The notes under the pieces were generated by a model. It was not told the origin of the DNA and made no database searches. It worked only from the letters and a program-made list of their open reading frames with translations. This document shows positions 8,455 to 17,940 of a stretch of DNA of 64,000 nt, one piece after another. Every line of letters begins with the position of its first letter. Positions within the stretch are counted from its first letter, which is position 1. Made by a program: the position numbers and the translations under genes. The DNA is from Gammaproteobacteria bacterium (GTDB lineage: Bacteria > Pseudomonadota > Gammaproteobacteria > Steroidobacterales > Woeseiaceae): the NCBI GenBank assembly GCA_029863305.1, contig JAOTVR010000003.1:1-64000 (forward strand), in the 5' to 3' direction.

Positions 8455-9702
8455 TTAAGTCCCCTCCGATGCTTCTATGATTCGCACGAGCTGAGAAAGT
8501 TTCCGTTCATGGCTGCCGACAAACGGGTTGTCTGTGTCCCAGACGTATCCGGCCAATGCTGAGCAAATCATACGCTTGAGATTCGGATTGATCTCGGGTG
8601 CGAAGAAAATCCTGTGCAGAGTCTCGTCGTACCAGGCATTCACGAATGTGCGGAAGGTGTCGATGCCTCGCGCCATGAAATCCGAATACTCGGTTTGCCA
8701 GTCGACGTCGTTGCCATTCAGTTGCCGGATTATCACGTCCGATGCGCGGCTGGCCGATCGCATCGCAAGCGACACGCCCGAAGAAAATACCGGATCAAGG
8801 AATTCGGTTGCGTTACCAACGACACAATAACCGTCGCCGAACAACTGCTTGATGCCCACTGAGTAGCTCTCGATCGACACCGGCTCGAACTGCAATTCGG
8901 CGTCGGCAAGACGACCGGCCGCATTCGGGTCTGACTTGATCACGGCTCTGAGGCACGCTTCCGGATCATCGGGGAACGCGTCGTAAAACTCCGGCTGTGC
9001 CACGACACCAACCGAGGTTCGGCCATCGGAGAACGGGATTATCCACAGCCATGCGCCCGCCTCGTGAACGATGATCCAGATGCGTCCCGAATCAGGTCCC
9101 GGAGGACGTTGGTCGCCTTTGACATGCGTGAACAGCGACCGGCGATTAGCCTGAGCCGACGGCCTGTCGAGGTCGAGCAGCCGTGGCAGGACTCTGCCAT
9201 AGCCGCTCGCGTCAACGACGAACTTGCAGTGAATCTCCGTCTGGTCGCCGGCAGCATCCTCCACAGTGACCAGCGGCGCCGCTCCGACTTCGACATCGGT
9301 GACGCTGTGTTCGAAGAACACCGGCACACCCCGCTCCACAACTCCTTCGATAAGAACCTCGTCGAATTCGGCTCGTGGCACTTGCCACGTCCACGTAGAA
9401 CCGTCTGTAAACTGTTCGGAAAAGTCGTATTCGCAGACTTCGTCGCCGCGCAAAAAAACCGCTCCGGTCTTTACCTGGTATCCCTGTGCCTTGACCCGTT
9501 CGAACAGCCCCGCTTCCTTGAGCACATCATTGCAGATTGGCAACAGGCTCTCGCCGATGACGAAGCGCGGAAAGCGTGTCCGCTCGAATACCGCGACATC
9601 GAGACCCGCCGACTTCAGCAATGCCGCAGATATGGCGCCGGCCGGCCCTGCACCGATGACGACAACGTCATAGCTGCTGCGCGGTACCGGATTATTTTGC
9701 AC
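8455..9702 (-). CDS. FAD-dependent oxidoreductase of tryptophan-halogenase/geranylgeranyl-reductase-like type (pigment cluster); GTG start
   Basis: 'YDVVVIGAGPAGAISAALLKSAGLDVAVFER', 'FPRFVIGESLLP', 'GDGYCVVGNATEFLDPVFSSGVSLAM'. Start trimmed from 9855 to GTG 9702. Confidence 0.85.
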   Translation of the reverse strand: MQNNPVPRSSYDVVVIGAGPAGAISAALLKSAGLDVAVFERTRFPRFVIGESLLPICNDVLKEAGLFERVKAQGYQVKTGAVFLRGDEVCEYDFSEQFTDGSTWTWQVPRAEFDEVLIEGVVERGVPVFFEHSVTDVEVGAAPLVTVEDAAGDQTEIHCKFVVDASGYGRVLPRLLDLDRPSAQANRRSLFTHVKGDQRPPGPDSGRIWIIVHEAGAWLWIIPFSDGRTSVGVVAQPEFYDAFPDDPEACLRAVIKSDPNAAGRLADAELQFEPVSIESYSVGIKQLFGDGYCVVGNATEFLDPVFSSGVSLAMRSASRASDVIIRQLNGNDVDWQTEYSDFMARGIDTFRTFVNAWYDETLHRIFFAPEINPNLKRMICSALAGYVWDTDNPFVGSHERKLSQLVRIIEASEGT

Positions 9703-10381
9703 GATCGTTCGTCCTGGCCATGAAACCAAATCCTTCGTCTGAAACCAGTTGCTCCGAGCCGGCTTCCCAGCGCACAAAACTGATTGCGGCCAGCGGCGCC
9801 TGTGTTGCTGCGAGAGCAAGATACCGACCGCCCATCGTGTAAAGACACAGGGCATGAATTCTTTCGCCGGTTGATCGTATCTCGATGTTCGGTGGTTCTA
9901 CTATGCAGCGCAATCGGTTGATGCCGCCAAATATACTTTGGCCGAGCGCCTTAACATAGGCTTCTTTCAACACCCACAACATGAAAAAGCGATCTCTCGG
10001 CTGCGCGTCGAGCCAGCCCGCCTCTTCATCTGAAAAGAATTTATGTGCGATCTTCAGTGTATCGCGATGTGGGTCAACGTCTTCCAAATCGATACCAAGT
10101 TCGCCCGCTTCCGCCAGGCCGCAGGCGACGAGGTCGCCCGAGTGGGTGATGCTCACAGCGGGTCCGCCCACGCAGGACGGCTTGCCATCTTCGCCGCTTA
10201 CAAGCTTGTGGCTATCGGCAGATTCGCCGCTCCATCGCTGCAACATGAGCCGCAGCAATGCACGGCCGCACAAGAATTGTTGCTGGCGCTTTCGCGAGCC
10301 GAATTCGCGATCCCGTTCGTAGCCGGGGATCAGCTTCAGCTCGGCAGGCGACAATTCGCGCACCGGCGTATGGGCGACCAT
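9692..10381 (-). CDS. 4'-phosphopantetheinyl transferase (Sfp type)
   Basis: 'VSITHSGDLVACGLAEAGELGIDLEDVDPHRD', 'FFMLWVLKEAYVKALGQSI'. Start trimmed to ATG 10381. Confidence 0.9.
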   Translation of the reverse strand: MVAHTPVRELSPAELKLIPGYERDREFGSRKRQQQFLCGRALLRLMLQRWSGESADSHKLVSGEDGKPSCVGGPAVSITHSGDLVACGLAEAGELGIDLEDVDPHRDTLKIAHKFFSDEEAGWLDAQPRDRFFMLWVLKEAYVKALGQSIFGGINRLRCIVEPPNIEIRSTGERIHALCLYTMGGRYLALAATQAPLAAISFVRWEAGSEQLVSDEGFGFMARTNDRAK

Positions 10382-10403
10382 GACCTGCGGCGAAGTCAGC
10401 TTG

Positions 10404-11633
10404 CTAGCTCCACCTCTTGAAAACAAGAGATGTATTGATGCCGCCAAATGCGAAGCTGTTACTGACAACGTAGTCAGTTGAAATGTTGCGTGGCTCGCCG
10501 ACGATGTAATCGAGTTCCGCACAGCGAGGCTCCAGATTGTCGAGGTTAAGCGTCGGCCAGAATTCGTCGCGATTCATCATTTCGATCGTGAGCCATACTT
10601 CCTGTGCCCCGCACGCGCCGAGTGAGTGGCCGAAGTAGCTTTTTAACGAACTTATCGGCATGTTGCTGCCGAAGACGGCATTCGTCGCCTGTGACTCTGC
10701 GACGTCGCCGAGGTCCGTCGCCGTGCCATGAGCGCTGACGTAACCTACTGCATCGGCATCAAGATTCGCATCCTGCAAACCCAGCCGCATGGCAACTTCC
10801 ATCGTCTCTGCCGTGGGCTGGGTCACATGCATCGCATCGCAATTTGTGGCAAAGCCGATCAGTTCAGCGATGATTGGTGCGCCGCGTTGTTGTGCGTGCT
10901 CGAGATCCTCCAGTACCAGCGTCGCCGCGCCCTCGCCAATGACCAGCCCGTCACGATCGCGATCAAATGGTCGCGGCGTTTTGCCTGGCTCGTCGTTACG
11001 CACGCTGGTCGCGAACAGTATGTCGAATACAGCCGCCTGTGTTGCAGACAATTCCTCGGCGCCGCCGGCAACCATCGCCTTCTGTTTTCCTTGTTTGATC
11101 GCCTCATAGGCGAAGCCTATCGCCTGACTGCCAGAAGTGCATGCAGTGCAGGTTGAAATCAGGCGGCCGCGTATATTGAAAAACAAACCGGTGTTGACGG
11201 CTGCGGTATGCGGCATCATGCGAATGTAACTGGTCGCTGTCACTGTCCTGGTACTGTACTCATGCAGCATTGCACCAAACTCGGCGATTGCCGGCGGGCT
11301 GCCGGACGACGACCCGTAGGCAATGCCCATGTCGCCGGAACTGACTATGGGGTCACCCAGCAAGCCGGCCTGCTGCAAGGCCTGTTCCGTCGTTATTGTC
11401 GAAAACATCGAGACGCGGCCCATCGAGCGAGTGCGCTTGCGCGTGTAATGGCCCGGCAATTCGAAATTGTCGATCGGTGCACCGAGATTCGTGTTCAGGC
11501 CGTCATACCTGGCAAATTCATCGAGCCGCTGGATGCCGCTGCGACCGGCCACAACGTTCTCCCGAATGCTGTCCCAGTCGTGCCCCAGTGAAGTGAGCCC
11601 GGCCATGCCGGTAACGACGACGCGACGGTTCAC
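10404..11633 (-). CDS. Beta-ketoacyl-ACP synthase (FabF-like)
   Basis: Nucleophile 'STCTACTSGSQAIGFAYEAI', 'VSAHGTATDLGD', 'KSYFGHSLGACGAQE'. Confidence 0.93.
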   Translation of the reverse strand: MNRRVVVTGMAGLTSLGHDWDSIRENVVAGRSGIQRLDEFARYDGLNTNLGAPIDNFELPGHYTRKRTRSMGRVSMFSTITTEQALQQAGLLGDPIVSSGDMGIAYGSSSGSPPAIAEFGAMLHEYSTRTVTATSYIRMMPHTAAVNTGLFFNIRGRLISTCTACTSGSQAIGFAYEAIKQGKQKAMVAGGAEELSATQAAVFDILFATSVRNDEPGKTPRPFDRDRDGLVIGEGAATLVLEDLEHAQQRGAPIIAELIGFATNCDAMHVTQPTAETMEVAMRLGLQDANLDADAVGYVSAHGTATDLGDVAESQATNAVFGSNMPISSLKSYFGHSLGACGAQEVWLTIEMMNRDEFWPTLNLDNLEPRCAELDYIVGEPRNISTDYVVSNSFAFGGINTSLVFKRWS

Positions 11634-12358
11634 GACAGCCCGCCGTCAATACAAATCGTCTGCCGGGTGATATAGCCTGCCGCATCGGACATCAAATAGG
11701 ATACGAGGCTGGCGACTTCATCCGGCCGGCCGACGCGACGTGCGGGAATCAGTTTCATCAGTTGTTCGATTTCAATGTTCGTGGTCATGTCGGTTTCTAT
11801 CAGGCCCGGAGCAACGCAATTCACCGTGATATTTCTTTTCCCCAATTCCAGAGCTAATGCTTTCGACGCACCGATTACGCCGGCTTTGGCGGCACTGTAA
11901 TTGACTTGTCCGCGATTGCCAATGACGCCGGAAACAGACGAGATGCTTATGATTCGACCGCCAATTCGCGCACGCACCATCGGCATGACACAAGGTTGTA
12001 TGACATTGTAGAAGCTGTCCAGATTGGTATCGATCACCTGGTCCCAATCGTCGTCGGAGAGCGACGGGAATGCGTTGTCGCGACTGACACCGGCATTGTT
12101 GATGACGGCGTAATATGCGCCGAATTCTTCGATATCCGCCTCGATCGCTCGTCTCACCGCGCCGCGATCACAAGCATCGAACTGCATCAGGCGCCCGCTT
12201 GCACCCGCCTCTTCGACGCGACGCAGGGTATCTTCCGCACCATCGCGGTCCGAGTGATAGTGGATGATGATATCGAAGCCGTCGGCGCCGAGCTGGCTGG
12301 CAATGGCCTTGCCGATTCCCTTGCTGGCGCCTGTAACCAAAACCGTCCTGTTCATCAA
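11630..12358 (-). CDS. 3-oxoacyl-ACP reductase (FabG-like SDR)
   Basis: 'VLVTGASKGIGKAIA', 'INNAGVSRD', 'YSAAKAGVIGASKALALELGKRNITVNCVAPG'. Confidence 0.95.
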   Translation of the reverse strand: MMNRTVLVTGASKGIGKAIASQLGADGFDIIIHYHSDRDGAEDTLRRVEEAGASGRLMQFDACDRGAVRRAIEADIEEFGAYYAVINNAGVSRDNAFPSLSDDDWDQVIDTNLDSFYNVIQPCVMPMVRARIGGRIISISSVSGVIGNRGQVNYSAAKAGVIGASKALALELGKRNITVNCVAPGLIETDMTTNIEIEQLMKLIPARRVGRPDEVASLVSYLMSDAAGYITRQTICIDGGLS

Positions 12359-12813
12359 GAAATTCTACCAGAATCAATATTTTCCGTGGCATCGTCGTCA
12401 GGCTGATAGACATTGATCGTGGCCGTCGCAACGGTGTCCGGCATATCGATACGACACGCGAACGCACCGAGCGCCATTTCGACAAACAGCGACTGAATGT
12501 GAATTGTCAACGTCGTGCCTATCGGATAGTGGCCGACTGAACTCTTGTAGGAACGCGTCCCGAGCAAATAGCCAATCCGAGGTGGCTCACCCTCCAGGCG
12601 CGCCTTGAAACCGGCGTGCGCGGCCACTGCCTGAGCCATGTATTCAATCCCAACCCATGCCGGGACGCCGTCATCCTGGCAAAGAACACTGTCGGGCCGA
12701 ATCCGGACCTCCGCCAGGAGCGTCGAGTCATCATACGACAGGACTCTGTCGAGCAACACCATGGGGGGGGCATGCGGCAATAACTCGCAAACCGGAATCG
12801 TCGTTATATCCAT
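12355..12813 (-). CDS. Hotdog-fold 3-hydroxyacyl-ACP dehydratase (ApeP-like)
   Basis: 'CELLPHAPPMVLLDRVLSYDD', 'WVGIEYMAQAVAAHAGFKARL'. Start at ATG 12813 overlaps the stop of the upstream gene. Confidence 0.85.
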   Translation of the reverse strand: MDITTIPVCELLPHAPPMVLLDRVLSYDDSTLLAEVRIRPDSVLCQDDGVPAWVGIEYMAQAVAAHAGFKARLEGEPPRIGYLLGTRSYKSSVGHYPIGTTLTIHIQSLFVEMALGAFACRIDMPDTVATATINVYQPDDDATENIDSGRIS

Positions 12814-13988
12814 CAGGAGCGTCCCAAAACGACGCTGACATTGCTGCCACCGAACGCAAAGGAATTTGACATAAACAGACCGCGCCTCCATTGGGCATCC
12901 TCGCCCGTCAAGCCGATGGACGGAAGCCCTCGGTCCGCCTCGTGGTCCCAAAGGTGCTGTGGCAGGCGCCGCCTTGTGTTCGATTCGTTCAGCAGCAGCC
13001 AGCACAGTCCGACTTCCTGGGCGCCGGCGGCACCCAGCGTATGTCCGATCTGACTTTTCGTCGAGCTACACGGCATGTCCGGGCCGAATACACGGTCAAT
13101 GACGCGACTTTCCATTTCGTCATTCTTGATCGTGGCTGTGCCGTGCAGGTTGACGTAAGCGATTTGCCGCGGCTCGGCATCCGCGGCAGCCAGCGCTGCC
13201 CGAATCGCAAGTTCGGCCCCCTTTCCGGACGGTTCCGGCGCCGACACATGGTACGCGTCAGAGGATTCGCCGACGCCTGCCAGGCGAATGGGCGCCTCTG
13301 TCCGCGTCATCAGAAACAAAGCCGCTCCTTCGCCGATATTGATACCGTCGCGATTCGCACTGAATGGATTGCAGATCTTGTCCGACATCGCCTCGAGCGC
13401 GTCGAAACCGTTGATCGTGAGTTCGCACAGGCTGTCGCAACCGCCAACGACGACAGCATCGCAGAGATTCGCGTCAAGCAAGCGCTCCGCGGAACCCAGT
13501 GCCTTGGCCGACGACGAACAGGCCGTCGAAATCGTGTAGCGAGGCCCGTCGATGCCGAGATATCGCGCCAGAAACTCCGCAGCGGTTCCGATCTCCTGCT
13601 GCCGATAGTGATAGGCGGCCGGCATGTGCCCGCTCTCGCGCAGCGCTATCAGCGCCGTTTCCGCGGCCGCAATTCCAGACGTGCTTGTGCCAACGAGTAC
13701 GGCGATCCTGTGCGCACCGCAGGTGGACTTGAGGTCGTTGACCGCGCCCTCGATCTGGGCCGCCGCCGCGACGAGCAGCTGATTATTTCGGCAATCGAAT
13801 TCAGCAAATTCCTCGGACAATTTGCTCATGGCCTGCGTAACCCGGCCAACGACGCCAAACCTGCCGGTCAGCAGCGGACCGCAAGGCTGCATGCCGGACT
13901 GATCGCCGCGCAACAGGTTTTCGAGAACTTCCGCCTTACCCGAGCCAAGCGCATTGATGATCGCCAGATCTGCGAGATAAACACTCAT
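12813..13988 (-). CDS. Beta-ketoacyl-ACP synthase (second, FabB/F-like)
   Basis: 'STACSSSAKALGSAERLLDA', 'VNLHGTATIKNDEMES', 'KSQIGHTLGAAGAQEVG'. Confidence 0.92.
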   Translation of the reverse strand: MSVYLADLAIINALGSGKAEVLENLLRGDQSGMQPCGPLLTGRFGVVGRVTQAMSKLSEEFAEFDCRNNQLLVAAAAQIEGAVNDLKSTCGAHRIAVLVGTSTSGIAAAETALIALRESGHMPAAYHYRQQEIGTAAEFLARYLGIDGPRYTISTACSSSAKALGSAERLLDANLCDAVVVGGCDSLCELTINGFDALEAMSDKICNPFSANRDGINIGEGAALFLMTRTEAPIRLAGVGESSDAYHVSAPEPSGKGAELAIRAALAAADAEPRQIAYVNLHGTATIKNDEMESRVIDRVFGPDMPCSSTKSQIGHTLGAAGAQEVGLCWLLLNESNTRRRLPQHLWDHEADRGLPSIGLTGEDAQWRRGLFMSNSFAFGGSNVSVVLGRS

Positions 13989-14575
13989 GAAGTCGTGTAC
14001 TCGACAGTCCTGATATTGAGCACGTAGCCGCGCTCGAGATGCGTGAGAGTCGCCTTGCCTCCCCATGGATCGGCTGACTCGTAGCTGATGCCGATGATCA
14101 GCTCGTCCTGCCGCGATATGAACCTGTCGCTACTGGATTGCGACACCTCGATCGACGCGCCGTCGAGTCTGTCGCTGAGCCACGCCGGATCCCAATGCGC
14201 CAGCAGCACATCCGCGAGCACGTACTCCGCGTTGTTGACCTGCGCCTCCACTGCACCGCTGGCGCGCAGTTCCATCCCGTCGAAGGAAATCGAGAACAAC
14301 GCTCCACCCAGGGCGTTCAGTCCAACAATGGTAATGCTGCCTGGGCGTACTTCGATATGTGCCTCGAATGAATAACTGCGATCTTCATATTCGGCGACAA
14401 TCGCCTGGGTCGCATTAAAGGACTCGGTCAGCTCACTCGCTCGCGGCAACAACAGGTAGACATCACTCGCGATCATGATTTGCTGTGGCTGCTTGCGAAC
14501 GGCAACAGACCCGCAGGCGGCCAGCAGTGCCGCGGTCAGTATCGTGACAAGCGTTATTCGTAACTTTTCGATACT
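13985..14575 (-). CDS. DUF3261-like lipoprotein of aryl-polyene clusters; GTG start
   Basis: Lipobox-like 'LVTILTAALLAACGSVAV'; position between MMPL transporter and KS, with start/stop overlaps at both ends. Confidence 0.7.
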   Translation of the reverse strand, partial: SIEKLRITLVTILTAALLAACGSVAVRKQPQQIMIASDVYLLLPRASELTESFNATQAIVAEYEDRSYSFEAHIEVRPGSITIVGLNALGGALFSISFDGMELRASGAVEAQVNNAEYVLADVLLAHWDPAWLSDRLDGASIEVSQSSSDRFISRQDELIIGISYESADPWGGKATLTHLERGYVLNIRTVEYTTS

Positions 14576-16923
14576 CACGATCTTTCCCGCCTGACGCGCG
14601 CGCCAAGCGCTAATGGAGACAGCAGATAGGCACACGCGATGCCGATCAATACGGTCAAGCCGAAAGAGTGCACGGCGTAGGTACTGCTCAAGGACAGCAG
14701 GCCAAAGGACAACATTGTCGTTAACGCGGACAGTGTAATAGCAAACATCGTGCTCGTCAGCTCGCCCCGTGCCTCGGCAACAAACAGGGTAAAGTCGATG
14801 CCGATGCCGAGAACCAGGATCATTGCGAGAAAATTGAACAGGTTCAGTGTTTCACCGGCCAGTGATATCACGATCAGCGCCAGCAACCCCGCGAAAATCG
14901 GTGGAACCAGCAACACCACAGCACGCATGGGGCCATATCGCGCTGACAGCCCTGCCAGGATGATCAGGTAGGCCAGCACGAGTAACTGGGCGACCCTGGT
15001 ACGATACTGGCCGAACAATGTGGATAATTCCCGCCCCTTGTTGATGACAGTTGCCGCCGGATAATCTGCGACGACCGCCTCCAGCTCGTCGATACTCTGC
15101 GCACCAAACAGCAGGATTATCGAGGCGCTTTTCTGCTCGGGCGCATCCAGCCACAGCTTGCGAAATGGCTCAGATACAGGATGTTTCAGCCACGTCGTAA
15201 CATCCAGGCCGCGCGACGGCCCGGTCAGATCCGCGCTTGTATCGAGCAGACCCTCCTCATCCACTCCCAAAGACCTGAAGTAGGCTGGCAGTCGTGACCG
15301 AACCAGTGCCGAGTACGCATCCCGGCTCCGCGCTTGTCGATGCTGCGACGGAACCCAGCGCGAGACAGCCTGATAGCCAGCCAGGCTGCCGGCGTCTATC
15401 ATGTCGTCCAGTTCCTGCCGCAGAGCTTCTTCGAGTTGCAATAACTCTTCGTCGGAGGGCGCTGACGATAACAAGAATGTCCCGGCCTGAGCGACGCCGA
15501 GAAGCGCCTGAATCTCGGCCTCTTGCTGCACCAGCTCGGGCGGCTGCGACTGCAGGACCCGGACGTCGTCGTTTACCTCGATGCTGCGCCAGGTCAGCGC
15601 TATGACGACGATCAGCAGAGCGCCGAGCATGTAATGATAGTGTGGACGGCTCTGTTGCCAGACACGCAGAAAACCACGCGCGAACCTCAGAATAAGCGAA
15701 CTGTCGCGCACAACGAAGCGCCCGCGCCACAGCCTGCACATGCAAATCAAAGTGCAGTAGGCACCGATTAATCCCGCGCTCGAGAACACAGCCAGTTGTT
15801 GTAAGCCGGGGAACGGTGCGACGGTAAGCGCAAGATAGGCGAGCACGCTGGTCAGCAGGCCGAGAGTTATGCCCATGAAAATATTGCGGAGTCCGCTCCG
15901 CGGCGTCCAGTCCTGGCCCCCGAAAGCATCATCCGCAACATAGTGAAAACTGTAGTCGACCGACACGCCAATCAGGCTTGCGCCGAATACGAGCGTAAAC
16001 AGATGCACGAAACCAAAGACGGACAGCGTAACGGCGAGCGCGACAAGACACCCTGCGAGTATGGATACGACGATCAGCGACAACGGCCGTAACGATCGGA
16101 AAGTCGAGATAACCAGAATCAAGAGCCCGATCAGCGAACCGACACCAATGGTCGAGACTTCGCCTTTGGCGCTTTGTGTCGCTGCATGCGCGTAGAAAGA
16201 AAACCCGGTCTTCAGGAAATGTATGTCCGGCCGCGCAGCAAGCGCCTTATCTATCGTCGTATTGACGTGCCTCGCCAGATCCTCCTGCTCGCCAATTGAA
16301 AGCGATGGGGACAAGACCTTCGCCATCACGAAAATATAGTCGCGGCCGTCCTTCCTGGCCCACAGATAGGTATCGTCAAGCTGCAGTGAGCTGCTCGTTG
16401 ACTGTAAGGCCTGCATACTCCCGGGGAACAGGAAAAAAGGGTCGCTGGCCAGCGAGCTGGCGGCAACACCAAACGGACTGAATAGCTCCGCAAGGGCCTT
16501 CCTCTCAACGGCCGCGGCGTCCTCCGCGAGCCATGCGAGCTGCTGATCAGACAAGATCAGCGTGCGGCGCGGATAGTAGAAATCTGCCATATCCGAGAAT
16601 TGCGCTCCGTCAACGCCGGTCGTGGCCGACGCGATGAGCGGATGTTCGGTCAGGTGTTCAATAAGCCAATCGGCCGTCAGCTTGGCAATGTCCCTGTCCG
16701 CATGGCCAACGAAAAACAGCAAACGCGTACCGAGTTCGGCATCGACCGTGCGCGTCGCCGTTTCCGCCAGCGGGTCGTAATCGGACTCCGGAAGCAACTC
16801 GAATACATTGCTTTTGAGCCAGTCGTGGCCCCTGATCGATGACACCGTCAGCACGAGCGCAGCCAGCAGAACGGCCACCCACAGAAGCAGCGGAAGATCA
16901 GCGCGCGTAAAGCTCGATCTCAT
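14575..16923 (-). CDS. MMPL/RND-family transporter (pigment lipid export)
   Basis: 782 aa, two 6-TM RND-like halves ('FGASLIGVSVDYSFHYVADDAF', 'LGIGIDFTLFVAEARGELTSTMFAITLSALTTMLSFGLLSLSST'). Confidence 0.9.
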   Translation of the reverse strand: MRSSFTRADLPLLLWVAVLLAALVLTVSSIRGHDWLKSNVFELLPESDYDPLAETATRTVDAELGTRLLFFVGHADRDIAKLTADWLIEHLTEHPLIASATTGVDGAQFSDMADFYYPRRTLILSDQQLAWLAEDAAAVERKALAELFSPFGVAASSLASDPFFLFPGSMQALQSTSSSLQLDDTYLWARKDGRDYIFVMAKVLSPSLSIGEQEDLARHVNTTIDKALAARPDIHFLKTGFSFYAHAATQSAKGEVSTIGVGSLIGLLILVISTFRSLRPLSLIVVSILAGCLVALAVTLSVFGFVHLFTLVFGASLIGVSVDYSFHYVADDAFGGQDWTPRSGLRNIFMGITLGLLTSVLAYLALTVAPFPGLQQLAVFSSAGLIGAYCTLICMCRLWRGRFVVRDSSLILRFARGFLRVWQQSRPHYHYMLGALLIVVIALTWRSIEVNDDVRVLQSQPPELVQQEAEIQALLGVAQAGTFLLSSAPSDEELLQLEEALRQELDDMIDAGSLAGYQAVSRWVPSQHRQARSRDAYSALVRSRLPAYFRSLGVDEEGLLDTSADLTGPSRGLDVTTWLKHPVSEPFRKLWLDAPEQKSASIILLFGAQSIDELEAVVADYPAATVINKGRELSTLFGQYRTRVAQLLVLAYLIILAGLSARYGPMRAVVLLVPPIFAGLLALIVISLAGETLNLFNFLAMILVLGIGIDFTLFVAEARGELTSTMFAITLSALTTMLSFGLLSLSSTYAVHSFGLTVLIGIACAYLLSPLALGARVRRERS

Positions 16924-17524
16924 GTTCAGTGAGTTGATCAGGAAGCGTTTGCAGGTCGGAGAAGACGATCGTCGTCTCGTCCAACGACCGGCTCGTCACA
17001 TTGAGCTCTTCAATATAGTCGCGCCCTCGCAAAATAATAGCGTTTATGGCCTCAGCCATAGGATAAGTGACGGGCGTCAATCTGATCTCCCAGCCATCCG
17101 CTGCAGAAACGAGCGCGACGTCGAAATTGCTCCTCAATTCGGATTCGTTGCCCTCAAAGATACTCAGGAAAGACTTGCTAAAAGTCAGAACCATCGGGTT
17201 CTTTGCGACATCGACGCTTTCGAGTGGGCCATCGTCGACTTGCTGCAGCAGTCGTTCACCATCGGCGATGAGAACTGACGCCAGTGGTTGCTCCTGCTGC
17301 CAGTACAAACCCATATCGGACAGAATGAATCGGCCACTCGACTCCAGCGGTCGGCTGATTAGCTGAATCTTCCTCGTTTGCGTAAAACGGCCTCTGAGCA
17401 CATCCGGTGCTGCCAGTCTTGCAACGACATCCTGTAACGCCTCACCTGTAGTTTCCTGAGCAGCGCCGGCGCGGGTACTCAACAACACCAGGATGACGAA
17501 CACCGTTTTCAGGGTCAGGCGCAT
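16898..17524 (-). CDS. LolA-like outer membrane lipoprotein carrier
   Basis: Signal peptide, 'LRGRFTQTRKIQLISRPLESSGRFILSDMGLYWQQEQPLASVLIADGERL'. Confidence 0.85.
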   Translation of the reverse strand: MRLTLKTVFVILVLLSTRAGAAQETTGEALQDVVARLAAPDVLRGRFTQTRKIQLISRPLESSGRFILSDMGLYWQQEQPLASVLIADGERLLQQVDDGPLESVDVAKNPMVLTFSKSFLSIFEGNESELRSNFDVALVSAADGWEIRLTPVTYPMAEAINAIILRGRDYIEELNVTSRSLDETTIVFSDLQTLPDQLTEHEIELYAR

Positions 17525-17940
17525 GCGCGGATCTTCTCTACCAGGATTGGCGGACTGACGAAGCACAACTCCCCGGTCGCGTTGTCGATGGCCACCTGTA
17601 TCGTGTATCCCTTCGTCGTGCGCTCGCCGGATTCGAGCTCTGTAATTTCGTAGCCCAGCTTGAGCCGATTTTCATACTCTTCAAGATTGGCGACGATACG
17701 AATACGCTGTTGAAATTCGGTGGGCCGGATAAATTTCACGCGCGTGTCGACGATGGGCCACGAATAGCCGGACTCGAGCATCGCCCGATAGCCGTAGCCG
17801 ATCTTGTCCAGAAGTCTGCACCGTGCCCGCTCAAGATAACGGAAATAATTGCCGTGCCAAGTGACGCCCATCGGATCGCCGTCCTCGAACGGAATTTCGA
17901 TTTCGACATCCGCACTCAGTGATACATCACACTTCGTCAT
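17515..17940 (-). CDS. Acyl-CoA thioesterase, 4-hydroxybenzoyl-CoA thioesterase-like hotdog
   Basis: 'EIPFEDGDPMGVTWHGNYFRYLERARCRLLDKIGY' YbgC/4HBT motif. Confidence 0.9.
   Translation of the reverse strand: MTKCDVSLSADVEIEIPFEDGDPMGVTWHGNYFRYLERARCRLLDKIGYGYRAMLESGYSWPIVDTRVKFIRPTEFQQRIRIVANLEEYENRLKLGYEITELESGERTTKGYTIQVAIDNATGELCFVSPPILVEKIRACA

Noticed and set aside
12891-14027. 378-aa plus-strand ORF opposite the ketosynthase
   Set aside because: Antisense of a gene with intact KS catalytic motifs; typical GC-rich shadow ORF.
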